64,000 bases of DNA. Origin: a candidate division KSB1 bacterium. GTDB taxonomy: Bacteria; Zhuqueibacterota; Zhuqueibacteria; Zhuqueibacterales; Zhuqueibacteraceae. Below, in pieces: positions 14,439 through 23,856 of this stretch. The position numbers were made by a program, and so were the translations under genes. Below the pieces are notes generated by a model, which worked only from the letters and a program-made list of their open reading frames with translations, searched no databases and had not been told where the DNA came from. Location of the stretch: assembly GCA_034506175.1 (NCBI GenBank), contig JAPDQB010000020.1:1-64000 (forward strand). Direction: 5' to 3'. Position 1 is the first letter of the stretch, and each line of letters begins with the position of its first letter.

Positions 14439-17400
14439 TTAGTTGAAGTTATATCTTAAACCAAGCTGAATTTGGAAAACATCAGACCTTAAATTGGTCG
14501 GTTCGAAGGTTTTGGAGATCAACTCACTGCCGATGTTTCTCAATCTGTAGAGCGCTCGTCCTTGAGTGTCGGCGCCACGGGCAATCAAAGGTGTTGTTGT
14601 GACCATGCGTTGCCCGACGCCCCAATCCTTGTCCAGGAAATTGGTAAAATTCACAAAATCAATCCGGAATTGCAAGGAATTGCGGCTGTTGGCAATGTTA
14701 GCAAATACTTCCTGCGTAATGCTGAGGTCGGCTCGGAAAACCATCGGCAGCCGCACACCGTTGCGTTTGGCATATTTGCCGCGGTTGGCGCTGAGATACT
14801 TGTCTTGCTTGATAAAGGCTTCCCAGGCGGCTTGTTGATCTGCTACGGAGAACCTTCTGCCGGAGGCCGTGAATTCTTCAAAATTCATTTCGGAAGCGTC
14901 CCGAGGAATATAAATCAAGTCATTGCTGGTGCCGCCATCGCCGTTTAAGTCGCCGCTAAAGGTGTAGCTCGCATTACCAAGTGAAAAACCTTCCCAGAAT
15001 AGGGACACGGTGGTACCGCCAAAGTTGAAGTATTCCTTGCGGTAGGAGAGCGCAGCAAGAACTCGATGCCCTGGAGAAGTGTTGGAGAATCCTCGCCCCG
15101 GATTATTCGGATCGCGGGCATGAGCGTTGCCAAAGTATGAGCCGGCCGCAATGGAGCCGGGATCAACGGTGTTCCTCGCTTCGCCATAGCTATAGGCAAC
15201 TTTGGCAAACCAGTCTTGGCTGAAAGGCTTCTCCAATGACGCTGCTAAATTCCAGGAGTAACCTTTATTTTGGTTTTTCAAAACGGTGGCATTGGCGACG
15301 TTGGAGTGGATTCTGTTGCTCGTCCAGCGTGGACGGTTATCGACGCCCGTGAAACTGGTTTGGGGTGCCGGCAGGTTGGCATTGATGTAATAAATGCCGT
15401 TGACATCGCGGTTGAAGAGAAACTCAGCCGTTCCAATCAACCCGAAAGGCAATCTCTGATCAATGGCGATATTGCTTCGCCACAACTGGGGAAATTTAAA
15501 ATCAGGATCGGTCAAGGCCAATTCATAACTCGAAGCCGGCGCGCCGGTGACATTCGTCGGTTTGTAACGATCCGGATTGGGATTGAACGGCCGGCCGCCG
15601 GCAGAAATGGCGCGGCCCGCCGGGATGTTGTCTAGTTGTTCAAAACCGGTGAGCACGCCGGTGTTGCCAATTTGGTTCGAAATCCAGACGTAAGCTGGAC
15701 GGCCGGTAAATATGCCCGAGCCGCCACGAATCTGGGTGGTGCGGTCGCCGGTGACATTCCAATTGAAGCCAAACCGCGGGGACCACAGAAAATTTGCATC
15801 AGGAAGCTTGTCTGTCTTATATTGGATCGAGCTTCCGTCTTCCTGCCTGAATAAAAGCTGATCAGCCAGCTCGTTCTTATAACCGGTATCACCAAATTTG
15901 GGCACATCAACTCGCAAACCGATAGTCAACCGCAAATCCTTGTTGACCTGCCACTCATCCTGGGCATAAACACCGGCGTAGATGACTTCCAGCGGCTGAA
16001 TGGGTTTGGTTTGGCCCGGGATATTATTCCAACGCACCTGGAAGCGCCGCAAAGGAACAGGCGAACTGGTGCGGTTTGGATTTGCAATATAGTCTCTGGC
16101 GTCTCTGTAGAAATCGTTCAGAGAATTATAGACGTAAACACTCTGCGAACCGGGGAAAAACACGTTTTCAGATTCGTATCGCTCCGCGCTCACGCCGAAT
16201 GTCAGATTGTGCTTGACGCCATAGATCGTGAAGTTGTTCTGGACCTGGAAACTGCTGTAGCGGAGCTCGTTGTTCGGTGTGAATGGCTCAAAACCAAAAG
16301 AAGTATAGACGGAACCACCTTCAAGGATATCGACGAAGGGGAAGAAACTGCCTCGTGAGTCGCGGCTTTCGTCGTGATGGGAATAGCCAACAATGAGATT
16401 GTTGGCCTTATTGGCGCCAAACGTGGTGTTCCACTCGCCCACCAGCGAACGAATATTTTCCAGAATGATGTAATTCGAATTTTGGAAGTTCAAACCGGTT
16501 GACACGGTTCTTCTGGTCCCAAAACCCAGGGAAGCAGAGTTCGACAACAACACATCGGTATCCGAATCCAAATGGTTGTAACGGAGGCTCAGCTTGTTGC
16601 GGTTGTTGAGGTTAAAATCCAGCTTCGCGATGAATTTCCTGGAGGGTGTTTCATGATCATAGCCCTGATAGGGTCCAGTTTCATATCCAAGGCTATCTTT
16701 CAAAAAACTGCTGAGCCGATTCAGGTCGGAAGCCAAGACTCTGGTGACGCTACCTGTCACGGCCTCTCCGCCGGCATTGGCTCTGAATGTTGTTCCCGGT
16801 TCGGTCAGTTTATCGCCTTCATAGCTCACAAAGAAAAACAGCTTGTTCTTAATGATTGGACCGCCCAGGCGGGCACCAATTTGATTGTATTTAAACGTGC
16901 CGGGATTGAATCTCAAAGCTTTCGCCTCTTTGCCAACCAGGTCTTGGTCACGGGTTTGCGTATAGAGAGAACCCGTGAATTGGTTGGTACCGCTTTTGGT
17001 TACGGTGTTCACGCCGGCGCCGACAAAATTGCCTTGGCGCACGTCATAAGGCGCGATGTTGATCTGCAATTGTTCAATTGCGTCCAAAGAGATAGGCGCC
17101 ACACCGGTTCGGTCGCCGGGCTTGCCGGCCAAGCCAAAGGAGTTGTTGAAATAGGAACCATCAACGGTGATGTTATTCAGACGGTTATCCTGTCCGGCAA
17201 AGGAAAAACCAAAACCGGCAGGATTGAACTGCGGCGTCAAGCGGGCAAAGTCTTCAATTCTTCTGGAAATGGTCGGAAGCGAGGCAATGGCTTGCCGACT
17301 CACGGAAGTTGCCGCGCCGGTCCGTGACACGCTCAAGATCGGGTCGCGTTCCGCGACGGTTGAGACTTCGCCTAACTCAACCGCTTCTTCGGGCAGCACA

Positions 17401-17726
17401 AAATCGATCTTCAAATCCTGCCCCAGGGTCAGATACACATTTTGCTGTTTTTGCGTTTTATAGCCGATATAGCTGGCCGTGACCTCATAAGGCCCGCCAA
17501 CACGCATCCCGGGGATGTTAAAGCGCCCATCGCCGCGCGAAACTGCCCCGAAAATCGAACCACTCGGCGTATGCACCGCCACGACATTGGCGCCAACCAG
17601 TGGTTGACCTCTGTTGTCCGACACCGTTCCATTCAGTGAGGCCGTTGTGACGCCTTGAGCCAAGACCAGCGCCGGCATCAACAGGCAGCCAAACAACAGC
17701 CCGTAAAACTTTGACACTTTTTGCAT
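14439..17726 (-). CDS. TonB-dependent receptor with CarboxypepD_reg domain (Oar-like)
   Basis: This 1095-aa outer-membrane receptor begins with a signal peptide (MQKVSKFYGLLFGCLLMPALVLAQ). A carboxypeptidase-regulatory-like domain follows (SLNGTVSDNRGQPLVGANV to residue about 110), then a plug domain (LPTISRRIEDFARLTPQF, NNITVDGSYFNNSFGL, AGVNTVTKSGTNQFTGSLY) and a large beta barrel ending GLRYNFN. This resembles the Oar-type receptors of Myxococcus, Bacteroidota and related groups; the substrate cannot be told. Start ATG at 17726 is set by the signal peptide and a gaggaa ribosome site; a longer frame to 17855 has no signal. The 240-nt leader holds a terminator hairpin and a small upstream reading frame. 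Confidence 0.92.
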   Translation of the reverse strand: MQKVSKFYGLLFGCLLMPALVLAQGVTTASLNGTVSDNRGQPLVGANVVAVHTPSGSIFGAVSRGDGRFNIPGMRVGGPYEVTASYIGYKTQKQQNVYLTLGQDLKIDFVLPEEAVELGEVSTVAERDPILSVSRTGAATSVSRQAIASLPTISRRIEDFARLTPQFNPAGFGFSFAGQDNRLNNITVDGSYFNNSFGLAGKPGDRTGVAPISLDAIEQLQINIAPYDVRQGNFVGAGVNTVTKSGTNQFTGSLYTQTRDQDLVGKEAKALRFNPGTFKYNQIGARLGGPIIKNKLFFFVSYEGDKLTEPGTTFRANAGGEAVTGSVTRVLASDLNRLSSFLKDSLGYETGPYQGYDHETPSRKFIAKLDFNLNNRNKLSLRYNHLDSDTDVLLSNSASLGFGTRRTVSTGLNFQNSNYIILENIRSLVGEWNTTFGANKANNLIVGYSHHDESRDSRGSFFPFVDILEGGSVYTSFGFEPFTPNNELRYSSFQVQNNFTIYGVKHNLTFGVSAERYESENVFFPGSQSVYVYNSLNDFYRDARDYIANPNRTSSPVPLRRFQVRWNNIPGQTKPIQPLEVIYAGVYAQDEWQVNKDLRLTIGLRVDVPKFGDTGYKNELADQLLFRQEDGSSIQYKTDKLPDANFLWSPRFGFNWNVTGDRTTQIRGGSGIFTGRPAYVWISNQIGNTGVLTGFEQLDNIPAGRAISAGGRPFNPNPDRYKPTNVTGAPASSYELALTDPDFKFPQLWRSNIAIDQRLPFGLIGTAEFLFNRDVNGIYYINANLPAPQTSFTGVDNRPRWTSNRIHSNVANATVLKNQNKGYSWNLAASLEKPFSQDWFAKVAYSYGEARNTVDPGSIAAGSYFGNAHARDPNNPGRGFSNTSPGHRVLAALSYRKEYFNFGGTTVSLFWEGFSLGNASYTFSGDLNGDGGTSNDLIYIPRDASEMNFEEFTASGRRFSVADQQAAWEAFIKQDKYLSANRGKYAKRNGVRLPMVFRADLSITQEVFANIANSRNSLQFRIDFVNFTNFLDKDWGVGQRMVTTTPLIARGADTQGRALYRLRNIGSELISKTFEPTNLRSDVFQIQLGLRYNFN

Positions 17727-17772
17727 GATTTCCTCACTCCAAATGGTTAAGTTGGGGTTAATTGTCAAAGCC

Positions 17773-17817
17773 CTATTTGAAAGCAAATCCTGTTGAGGTG
17801 TTGTGTTTTTTGCGCAT
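17773..17817 (-). CDS. Possible 14-aa leader peptide upstream of the TonB receptor
   Basis: On the minus strand aaaggagcga is followed by ATG (17815-17817) and the 14 codons MRKKHNTSTGFAFK, then TAG. It sits between the leader terminator hairpin and the receptor start, in a different frame from it. Ribosome site and spacing are good; function, if any, is unknown. Confidence 0.3.
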   Translation of the reverse strand: MRKKHNTSTGFAFK

Positions 17818-17838
17818 TCGCTCCTTTCGTTTGGACAT

Positions 17839-17875
17839 AAAAAAAGCGTCACCACCCCGTTCTGGGGACGCTTTT
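17839..17875 (-). terminator. Terminator-like hairpin in the 5' leader of the TonB receptor gene
   Basis: On the minus strand AAAAGCGTCCCC pairs with GGGG..GACGCTTTT and is followed by a run of seven T (17839-17845). It lies between the predicted promoter (17974-18002) and the start codon, so transcription would have to pass it. It could be an attenuator or the end of a 130-nt small RNA. Confidence 0.7.
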
Positions 17876-17973
17876 AAGGTTTGGTTTACATTTCTTCTGC
17901 GTGCAAGCTTATTCATAACATTGTTGATGCGTTTTTGATGAACATCCTGTACCCAAGAAATGTCTTGCCTGTA

Positions 17974-18002
17974 ATATTAAGCAATTCTAACCAAATTGGC
18001 AA
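17974..18002 (-). promoter_or_regulatory. Sigma70-type promoter for the TonB receptor transcript
   Basis: On the minus strand TTGCCA (18002-17997), a 17-nt spacer, and TAATAT (17979-17974). Transcription would start near 17967, giving a leader of about 240 nt. Confidence 0.55.
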
Positions 18003-18114
18003 GAAAAATTTTGTTGCTGCTTGAATGAATTTAAGAGCCGAACATCAACTGAAGATAAGGTAAAGATGAAGAAACAGTTATCCAAATGAGATTGAATAAA
18101 AACGTGCGCGCGTA

Positions 18115-18143
18115 TTGATTCTTGCCGTTCTAATGCTTATATT
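18115..18143 (+). promoter_or_regulatory. Sigma70-type promoter for valS
   Basis: TTGATT (18115-18120), 17-nt spacer, TATATT (18138-18143). The downstream leader to 18276 contains an imperfect inverted repeat (tgtttgacggtttgccag near 18168 and gccaaccgtcaaaccg near 18231) of the kind seen in other spacers. Confidence 0.5.
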
Positions 18144-18275
18144 GTGTAGATTTATAAAAAGGTTGGACTGTTTGACGGTTTGCCAGTTAGCCGGTTGTGG
18201 TGATGGTGTTTTTCTTAGCCGTCAAATGAGCCAACCGTCAAACCGAGGCAAACTTCTTTTTCGAGAAACCGTTTT

Positions 18276-20993
18276 ATGTCTGAACGCACCAGCGAAACAA
18301 ATCGGGCGGGATTGGAAAAAGTGTACAATCCCAAAGAGGTGGAGGATAAACTATATCGTTTTTGGCTGGAGCGGAATTATTTCCACGCCGAAATCAATCC
18401 GGCCCGGCAGCCTTATACCATCGTCATTCCACCGCCGAACGTGACGGCGCAACTGCACATGGGGCATGCCTATGACAACACCTTGCAGGATATTCTCATT
18501 CGTTTTCATAAAATGCGCGGCTACGAGGCCGAGTGGATGCCCGGCACCGACCACGCCGGCATTGCCACGCAAAACGTCGTGGAAAAGTATTTGAAGAAAG
18601 CCGAAAATAAAACCCGTCACGATCTCGGCCGTGAAGAATTTGTGCGCCGCGTCTGGGAATGGAAAGAGAAATACGGTGCGATCATCATCGATCAATTGAA
18701 GAAGATGGGCTTCGCCTGCGATTGGGAACGCACGCGCTTTACGATGGACGAAGGCTTGTCGCAGGCCGTCGCCGAAGTGTTTGTGCGCCTCTATAATAAA
18801 GGCTTGATCTATCGTGGCAAGTACATCATCAACTGGTGCCCGCGCTGCATGACTGCGCTTTCCGACGAAGAGGCCGAGCACAAAGATGTCAGTGGTCATT
18901 TGTGGTACATTAAGTATCCGCTGTATCGCAGCAAGAAATTCATTACCGTGGCCACGACGCGGCCGGAAACCATGCTCGGCGATGTGGCCGTGGCCGTGCA
19001 TCCGGAAGACAAGCGCTACAAAAAGCTCATCGGCAAAACCGCGTGGCTGCCGATTTTGCACCGCAAGATTGCGATCATCGCCGATCCCGCCGTTGATCCG
19101 AAATTCGGCACCGGCGCGGTGAAAGTGACGCCGGCGCACGATCCCAACGATTTTCTCATGGGCGAGCGCCATCACCTCGAGCCGATTCTGGTGATGAACG
19201 AAGACGGCACGATGAACCCCAACGCCGGCCCTTACGAAGGCCTCGACCGCCTCGACGCCCGCAAGCGCGTGGTGGAGCAATTGGAACGCGAAGGCTTGAT
19301 TGAAAAAATCGAAGAACACACGCGACCGGTGGGACATTGCTATCGCTGCGGCACCACCGTGGAGCCGTATCTTTCCACCCAATGGTTTGTGAAAATGAAG
19401 CCGCTCGCCGAGCCGGCGCTGGAAGCGGTGCGCCGCGGCAAAATCACGATTCGTCCGGCGCGCTGGATCAAGGTGTACGAGCATTGGATGGAAAACATCC
19501 GCGATTGGTGCATCTCCCGGCAACTGTGGTGGGGCCATCGCATTCCGATTTATTACTGCGAGAATGATCACATGACCGCCTCAACCGTTGCGCCGGAAAA
19601 GTGTATGACATGTGGTAGCGCCAATCTCCGGCAAGACCCGGACGTGTTGGACACCTGGTTCAGTTCCTGGCTCTGGCCGTTTTCAACTTTCGGCTGGCCG
19701 CAAGACACGCCGGAGCTGAAATACTTCTATCCCGGCACCACGCTGGTGAGCGGACACGAGATTATTTTCTTCTGGGTGGCGCGCATGGTCATGGCTGGTC
19801 TCGAGTTCATGGGCGATATCCCTTTTCGCCATATTTATTTGCACGGCATCGTGCGCGACGCGCAGGGCCGCAAGATGAGCAAATCGCTCGGCAACGGCAT
19901 TGATCCATTGGACATGATTGCGAAGTACTCCGCCGATGCAGTGCGGCTCTCGTTGCTCACGCTCAGCTCCGAAGGCGCCGACATCAATCTCGCGGAAAAG
20001 GATTTTGAGATTGGCCGCAATTTCACCAATAAAATTTGGAATGCTTACCGCTTTCTCGCGATGAATCTGGACGAGTCCATTGTGCAAACCGCCAATCTCG
20101 ATTTTTTGCAAACAGCGCGAGAGCAAAATCGTCTTGAGCTGGTGGATCGCTGGATTCTCTCACGTTACAGCAAAGCCGTGCAGAATATCACCGCGGCGTT
20201 GGAGCAGTTTCGCTTCCACGAAGCTATTGACGCTGTCTACAATTTCTTTTGGAAGGAATATTGCGACTGGTATTTGGAGCTGATCAAGCCGCGGCTGAAT
20301 GGCGACGATCCGGAAGCGAAAAAGACGGCGCTGGTCATCGCAACGTTTCTCATGAAGAACACCATGAAACTGCTGCACCCGTTCGCCCCGTTCATCAGCG
20401 AGGCCATCTGGCGCGGCGTGGAGATCGAATCCGGCATTGGCCTGGGCCGGCACGAGGCCGAGAGCATTTTGATTTCGAACTGGCCGGAGCCGATCACGGC
20501 ATTTGCCGATGAACGCGCCGAAGCCGAATTTAGCTTGCTGCAAGAAATGATCAGCGCGATTCGCAACCTGCGTGGCGAGATGAACATTCCCATCGGCAAA
20601 ACCGCCGAAATTCTCATTGCCGGCGGCGACGGGCAGGACCCGGCGATTATCACGCAGCACGAGAGTTACTTCGAGCAACTGGCGCGGACACACGCCGTGA
20701 AGTATGATCGCCATCTCGCGCGCCCGAAACAAGCCGCCTCCGCCGTGGTGAAGGATTTTGAAATCTACCTGCCGCTGGCCGAGCTGATCGACGTGAACGT
20801 GGAACGCAACCGCCTCGACAAAGAACGCCAGCGCCTGGAAAAGCTTTTGGAGAATCTCAACCAGCGCTTGTACAGCCAGGATTTCATCAACAAAGCACCC
20901 CAGGAAGTGGTGGAGCGCGAGCGCCTCAAAAAGACCGAGTTCGAGCAGAGCCTGAAAAAGATCGTGGCGAACATGGAGCAGTTGGCGGCGTGA
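18276..20993 (+). CDS. valS: Valyl-tRNA synthetase
   Basis: ValS (905 aa) charges tRNA-Val and edits mischarged threonine. The class I motifs are AQLHMGHAYDN (HIGH box) and GRKMSKSLGNGIDP (KMSKS). The CP1 editing domain shows VATTRPETMLGDVAVAVHP and TPAHDPNDFLMG. Zinc-type knuckles are INWCPRCM and CYRCG/CMTCGS. The C-terminal coiled coil (LDKERQRLEKLLENLNQRL) is typical of ValS. Start ATG 18276 gives MSERTSETNRAGLEKVYNPKEVE. A 26-nt piece of its 3' coding region recurs exactly at 21965 downstream. Confidence 0.97.
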   Translation: MSERTSETNRAGLEKVYNPKEVEDKLYRFWLERNYFHAEINPARQPYTIVIPPPNVTAQLHMGHAYDNTLQDILIRFHKMRGYEAEWMPGTDHAGIATQNVVEKYLKKAENKTRHDLGREEFVRRVWEWKEKYGAIIIDQLKKMGFACDWERTRFTMDEGLSQAVAEVFVRLYNKGLIYRGKYIINWCPRCMTALSDEEAEHKDVSGHLWYIKYPLYRSKKFITVATTRPETMLGDVAVAVHPEDKRYKKLIGKTAWLPILHRKIAIIADPAVDPKFGTGAVKVTPAHDPNDFLMGERHHLEPILVMNEDGTMNPNAGPYEGLDRLDARKRVVEQLEREGLIEKIEEHTRPVGHCYRCGTTVEPYLSTQWFVKMKPLAEPALEAVRRGKITIRPARWIKVYEHWMENIRDWCISRQLWWGHRIPIYYCENDHMTASTVAPEKCMTCGSANLRQDPDVLDTWFSSWLWPFSTFGWPQDTPELKYFYPGTTLVSGHEIIFFWVARMVMAGLEFMGDIPFRHIYLHGIVRDAQGRKMSKSLGNGIDPLDMIAKYSADAVRLSLLTLSSEGADINLAEKDFEIGRNFTNKIWNAYRFLAMNLDESIVQTANLDFLQTAREQNRLELVDRWILSRYSKAVQNITAALEQFRFHEAIDAVYNFFWKEYCDWYLELIKPRLNGDDPEAKKTALVIATFLMKNTMKLLHPFAPFISEAIWRGVEIESGIGLGRHEAESILISNWPEPITAFADERAEAEFSLLQEMISAIRNLRGEMNIPIGKTAEILIAGGDGQDPAIITQHESYFEQLARTHAVKYDRHLARPKQAASAVVKDFEIYLPLAELIDVNVERNRLDKERQRLEKLLENLNQRLYSQDFINKAPQEVVERERLKKTEFEQSLKKIVANMEQLAA

Positions 20994-21000
20994 GAAGTTC

Positions 21001-21073
21001 GTCGTTGCGCCTTCTCCGCCCCGCATCATTAAAAACTTCAGGAAAGACGGAGGAGCGGGGCAGGCGCTGCAAC
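21001..21073. repeat. Palindromic element with GTCGTTGCGCC ends and GC-rich inner hairpin
   Basis: Left part GTCGTTGCGCCTTCTCCGCC, right part GGAGCGGGGCAGGCGCTGCA. Inner arms CTCCGCCCCGC and GGAGCGGGGC match the in-gene copy in scpB (48629-48671). Confidence 0.75.
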
Positions 21074-21149
21074 TTGTATTTCGGCTGCGGTGCGGCTGAT
21101 GAACAGGCGGCAGAGACTTGCTGATTCTAAAATGAGGAAGGAAAGTCAA

Positions 21150-21590
21150 ATGCGAATTGAAGCCGCCGATTATTTTGCTGCGGCCAAAGATAGATTAAAC
21201 AAGGCCAATTTGCTTTATGAGAAGGCACGGTATTCACTTGCCCCATACATCGCTGGTGTAGCAGTAGAGTCCTTGCTGCGGGCGTATATTTTTCGCTTGG
21301 AGCCGAAACTTGAGGCAGCGCATAACCTGAAATTGCTTTGGAATGCGAGTAAACTAAGCGCTCTCGCCACACCCGACGAAAGCTTGCAGATTGATGCTGC
21401 AATCTCGGATTTGTTCGCGCGTTGGAGAAATGATTTGCGCTATACTTCCAATGATCGCCTGCGGCGCCGCTTGAAACGATCCAAATTCGACAGGGGTATT
21501 CGTGGAGATTTTTTAAAAGAAAACTGCCGTCTCGCCATTGAAACGGCTACAACCATTTTAAAAGTAGGAGTTGCAAAATGGCAACGCTAA
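21150..21590 (+). CDS. HEPN domain protein
   Basis: This 146-aa helical protein looks like a HEPN-domain protein: RIEAADYFAAAKDRLNKANLLYEKARYSLAPYIAGVAVESLLRAYI resembles the first helices of HEPN nucleotidyltransferase partners, and WRNDLRYTSNDRLRRRLKR is the basic middle. The usual Rx4-6H RNase motif is not clear. ATG 21150 is preferred because aggaagg precedes it; ATG 21132 is the alternative. It overlaps the next gene by 13 nt. HEPN proteins often belong to toxin-antitoxin or RNA-processing systems, but here no MNT partner is adjacent. Confidence 0.65.
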   Translation: MRIEAADYFAAAKDRLNKANLLYEKARYSLAPYIAGVAVESLLRAYIFRLEPKLEAAHNLKLLWNASKLSALATPDESLQIDAAISDLFARWRNDLRYTSNDRLRRRLKRSKFDRGIRGDFLKENCRLAIETATTILKVGVAKWQR

Positions 21591-21964
21591 TGGCACGTGT
21601 ACAAAAAGTTTTAGAGAAGGAGTTTTCGCCTAAAGAAATCCTTCTTGAATCCGCCGGCCATGGCAGGGTCGATGGATGGATCATTTCTAAATCCTTTGAC
21701 GGATTATCCGGTTTGGAACGTCAGCAAAAAATACATGGGTTATTGAATGAGCATTTCAACGCGCCGGATCGCCGCCGCATCTTGACGATCTTCACGCTCA
21801 CCCCGCTGGAAAAACGGATAATCATCGACGAGGATCCCGAAGGCTCCATCCAATTGCCTGTGAAGAAAAGCTCGTCGGCAGTGCGCAGGACGACAAGGCG
21901 CGCTCGCAACGGTGTGGTGAACCGGCGCCGTTCCGCAGGCAATGGCCGCGTCGCGAGAAGGTGA
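21578..21964 (+). CDS. BolA-like small protein with basic tail (paralog 1)
   Basis: This 128-aa protein has a core of about 85 residues resembling the BolA/class II KH layout (VQKVLEKEFSPKEILLESAG, GWIISKSFDGLSGLERQQKI, ILTIFTLTPLEKR) and a very basic tail (VRRTTRRARNGVVNRRRSAG). The similarity to BolA is by pattern only and the conserved BolA histidine is missing, so function is not claimed. It overlaps the HEPN gene by 13 nt, implying co-expression. A paralog follows at 22048. Confidence 0.6.
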   Translation: MATLMARVQKVLEKEFSPKEILLESAGHGRVDGWIISKSFDGLSGLERQQKIHGLLNEHFNAPDRRRILTIFTLTPLEKRIIIDEDPEGSIQLPVKKSSSAVRRTTRRARNGVVNRRRSAGNGRVARR

Positions 21965-22047
21965 GACAAAGAACGCCAGCGCCTGGAAAAATTTTTGAAG
22001 AACCTCATCGAAGCAGCACAGCTTATTCTCAAAATCGGAGTGGCAAA

Positions 22048-22416
22048 ATGGAAAACATCATGATTCGTGTCCATAAGGCGCAGCGCAAGGAATTTTCGCC
22101 CAAAGAAATTCTTTTGCAACCTGCCGGCGGGGGAATGGTCGGCGGTTGGATCATTTCAAAATCTTTTGCAAAACTTTCGGAATTTGAGCGCCAGCAAAAA
22201 GTTTGGAAATTGTTTGATATGTATCTCAACGAGAAAGACCGGCACCGTATTGTGGGATTTCTGACTTTTACCCCATTGGAGAAAAAGATGGCCTTTGACG
22301 ATGATTTTGGTGATTTCGCATTTTCCTCGAAACGAAAATCGTTGGCGAAAGGGACAAAGAAAACGACGGTCAATGGCCGTAAAAATGTTTCGAGAAGAAC
22401 GGCCGTGAGCAAATGA
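22048..22416 (+). CDS. BolA-like small protein with basic tail (paralog 2)
   Basis: This 122-aa paralog of the preceding gene shares HKAQRKEFSPKEILLQPAG, GWIISKSF, FERQQKVWKLF and FLTFTPLEKK, again with a lysine/arginine-rich tail. The start is placed at ATG 22048 by alignment to paralog 1. The 85 nt upstream are a mosaic: an exact match to the valS 3' coding region (21963-21990) joined to a copy of the HEPN gene end (caaaatcggagtggcaaaatgg, compare 21560-21580). The duplication thus seems to have carried a remnant of a HEPN 3' end. Confidence 0.6.
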   Translation: MENIMIRVHKAQRKEFSPKEILLQPAGGGMVGGWIISKSFAKLSEFERQQKVWKLFDMYLNEKDRHRIVGFLTFTPLEKKMAFDDDFGDFAFSSKRKSLAKGTKKTTVNGRKNVSRRTAVSK

Positions 22417-22466
22417 GGCTATAATCAAACTTGAACTTATTAATCGTTTGGGAAAATAGGTTGAAA

Positions 22467-23807
22467 ATGAAAACCAAGCTCTTTTTCGCAATCACGCTGT
22501 CAATGATGATTCTCAACGCCGCCGTCGCGCAAGTCCGCGTCACCGTCTATAACAACAATCTCGCGCTCATCCACGAGACGCGACAGATGGACTTGCCGAA
22601 ACCAACCGGCCTGTGTTCGTATCGTGACGTCGCCGCTTATATCGACCCGACTTCGGTGCATTTCAAATCGGTTTCCAATCCCGAAGCCGTGCGGGTGTTG
22701 GAGCAGAATTTTGAGTACGACCTCGTCAGCGCCGACAAAATTTTGTCGCGTTATCTCGATCAAAATGTGCGGTTGATGAGCAAGCAGGGCAGCCCCATCG
22801 AAGGCAAGCTGTTGAGCGCCGGCGGCAATGTGGTTTTGCAAGCGGCGGACAACTCGATTCGCATTTTGAACAACAGTGAAATCGTTTCCACCGAGCTGCC
22901 GAAACTGCCCGAAGGCTTGATTACGCGCCCGACGCTGGTTTGGCAGGTTCAAAACAACGGCCCGGCCAGGCAGATGGTCGAAGTGTCTTATTTGACCAGC
23001 GGCATGAACTGGCATGCCGAGTATGTCGGTGTTTTGGACGCCAACGATCAAAACATGGACCTCGCTGCCTGGGTTTCGATCGAAAACAATTGCGGCGCCA
23101 CGTACCAGGACGCCAAGATTTTGCTCATCGCCGGCGACATTCACCGCGCCGAACCGCCGGTGCGACCCTTGCGCAAGCAGGTGATGGAATTGGCCATGGC
23201 CGCCGCCCCGGATTTTGAAGAGAAAGAATTTTTCGAGTATCATCTTTACACGCTCACGCGCGCTTCCACGCTCAAAGATCGCCAGCAAAAACAAATCGAG
23301 CTTTTCCCCGCGGCTAGAACGCCGGTCGTCAAAGAGTATACTTACGACGGCGCGAGAAATCAGAAGAAAGTCAACGTGACCATCACGTTCAAAAATAAAA
23401 AGGAAGGCGGACTCGGCATTGCATTGCCCGCCGGCAAAGTGCGGCTTTACAAACCGGAAGGCCAGGCCCAGGTTTTAGTCGGCGAGGACGCGATTGATCA
23501 CACCCCGCGTGACGAGGAAGTGCGGCTCAAAGTTGGCGATGCTTTTGACATCGTCGGCGAGCGCATGCAAGTGAGCTACCGTCAAGTCGGCGAGCGCGCC
23601 AACGAAGAGAAAGTCAAAATCGTTTTGCGCAACCACAAAGACGCCGCGGTGACCGTCATCGTCGTCGAACATTTTAGCGGCGATTGGACGATTCGCGAGC
23701 AAACGCTGCAACACAAAAAGAAAGACGCCACCACCGCGGAGTGGCGCGTGCCGGTTGCGGCGCGGGGCGAAGCGAATTTGGAGTATACGGTGTTTCGGAC
23801 ATGGTGA
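22467..23807 (+). CDS. DUF4139 domain protein, exported
   Basis: This 446-aa protein has a signal peptide (MKTKLFFAITLSMMILNAAVAQ) and the features of DUF4139 proteins: VRVTVYNNNLALIHETRQMDL, EGKLLSAGGNVVLQAADNSI, NWHAEYVGVLD, WVSIENNCGATYQDAKILLIAGD and the final GEANLEYTVFRTW. The family is of unknown function, predicted periplasmic or surface beta-sandwich. ATG 22467 is chosen to begin with the signal peptide. It follows the BolA-like pair by 50 nt. Confidence 0.85.
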   Translation: MKTKLFFAITLSMMILNAAVAQVRVTVYNNNLALIHETRQMDLPKPTGLCSYRDVAAYIDPTSVHFKSVSNPEAVRVLEQNFEYDLVSADKILSRYLDQNVRLMSKQGSPIEGKLLSAGGNVVLQAADNSIRILNNSEIVSTELPKLPEGLITRPTLVWQVQNNGPARQMVEVSYLTSGMNWHAEYVGVLDANDQNMDLAAWVSIENNCGATYQDAKILLIAGDIHRAEPPVRPLRKQVMELAMAAAPDFEEKEFFEYHLYTLTRASTLKDRQQKQIELFPAARTPVVKEYTYDGARNQKKVNVTITFKNKKEGGLGIALPAGKVRLYKPEGQAQVLVGEDAIDHTPRDEEVRLKVGDAFDIVGERMQVSYRQVGERANEEKVKIVLRNHKDAAVTVIVVEHFSGDWTIREQTLQHKKKDATTAEWRVPVAARGEANLEYTVFRTW

Positions 23808-23856
23808 GGTCATCGTTGTTTGAAGAAAGTTCTGTGGCTAAAATCGGAGTGATAAA

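Noticed and set aside
17739..17970. Cobalamin or TPP riboswitch in the TonB receptor leader
   Set aside because: I could not find a B12 box or thi-box; only the terminator and small frame are supported.
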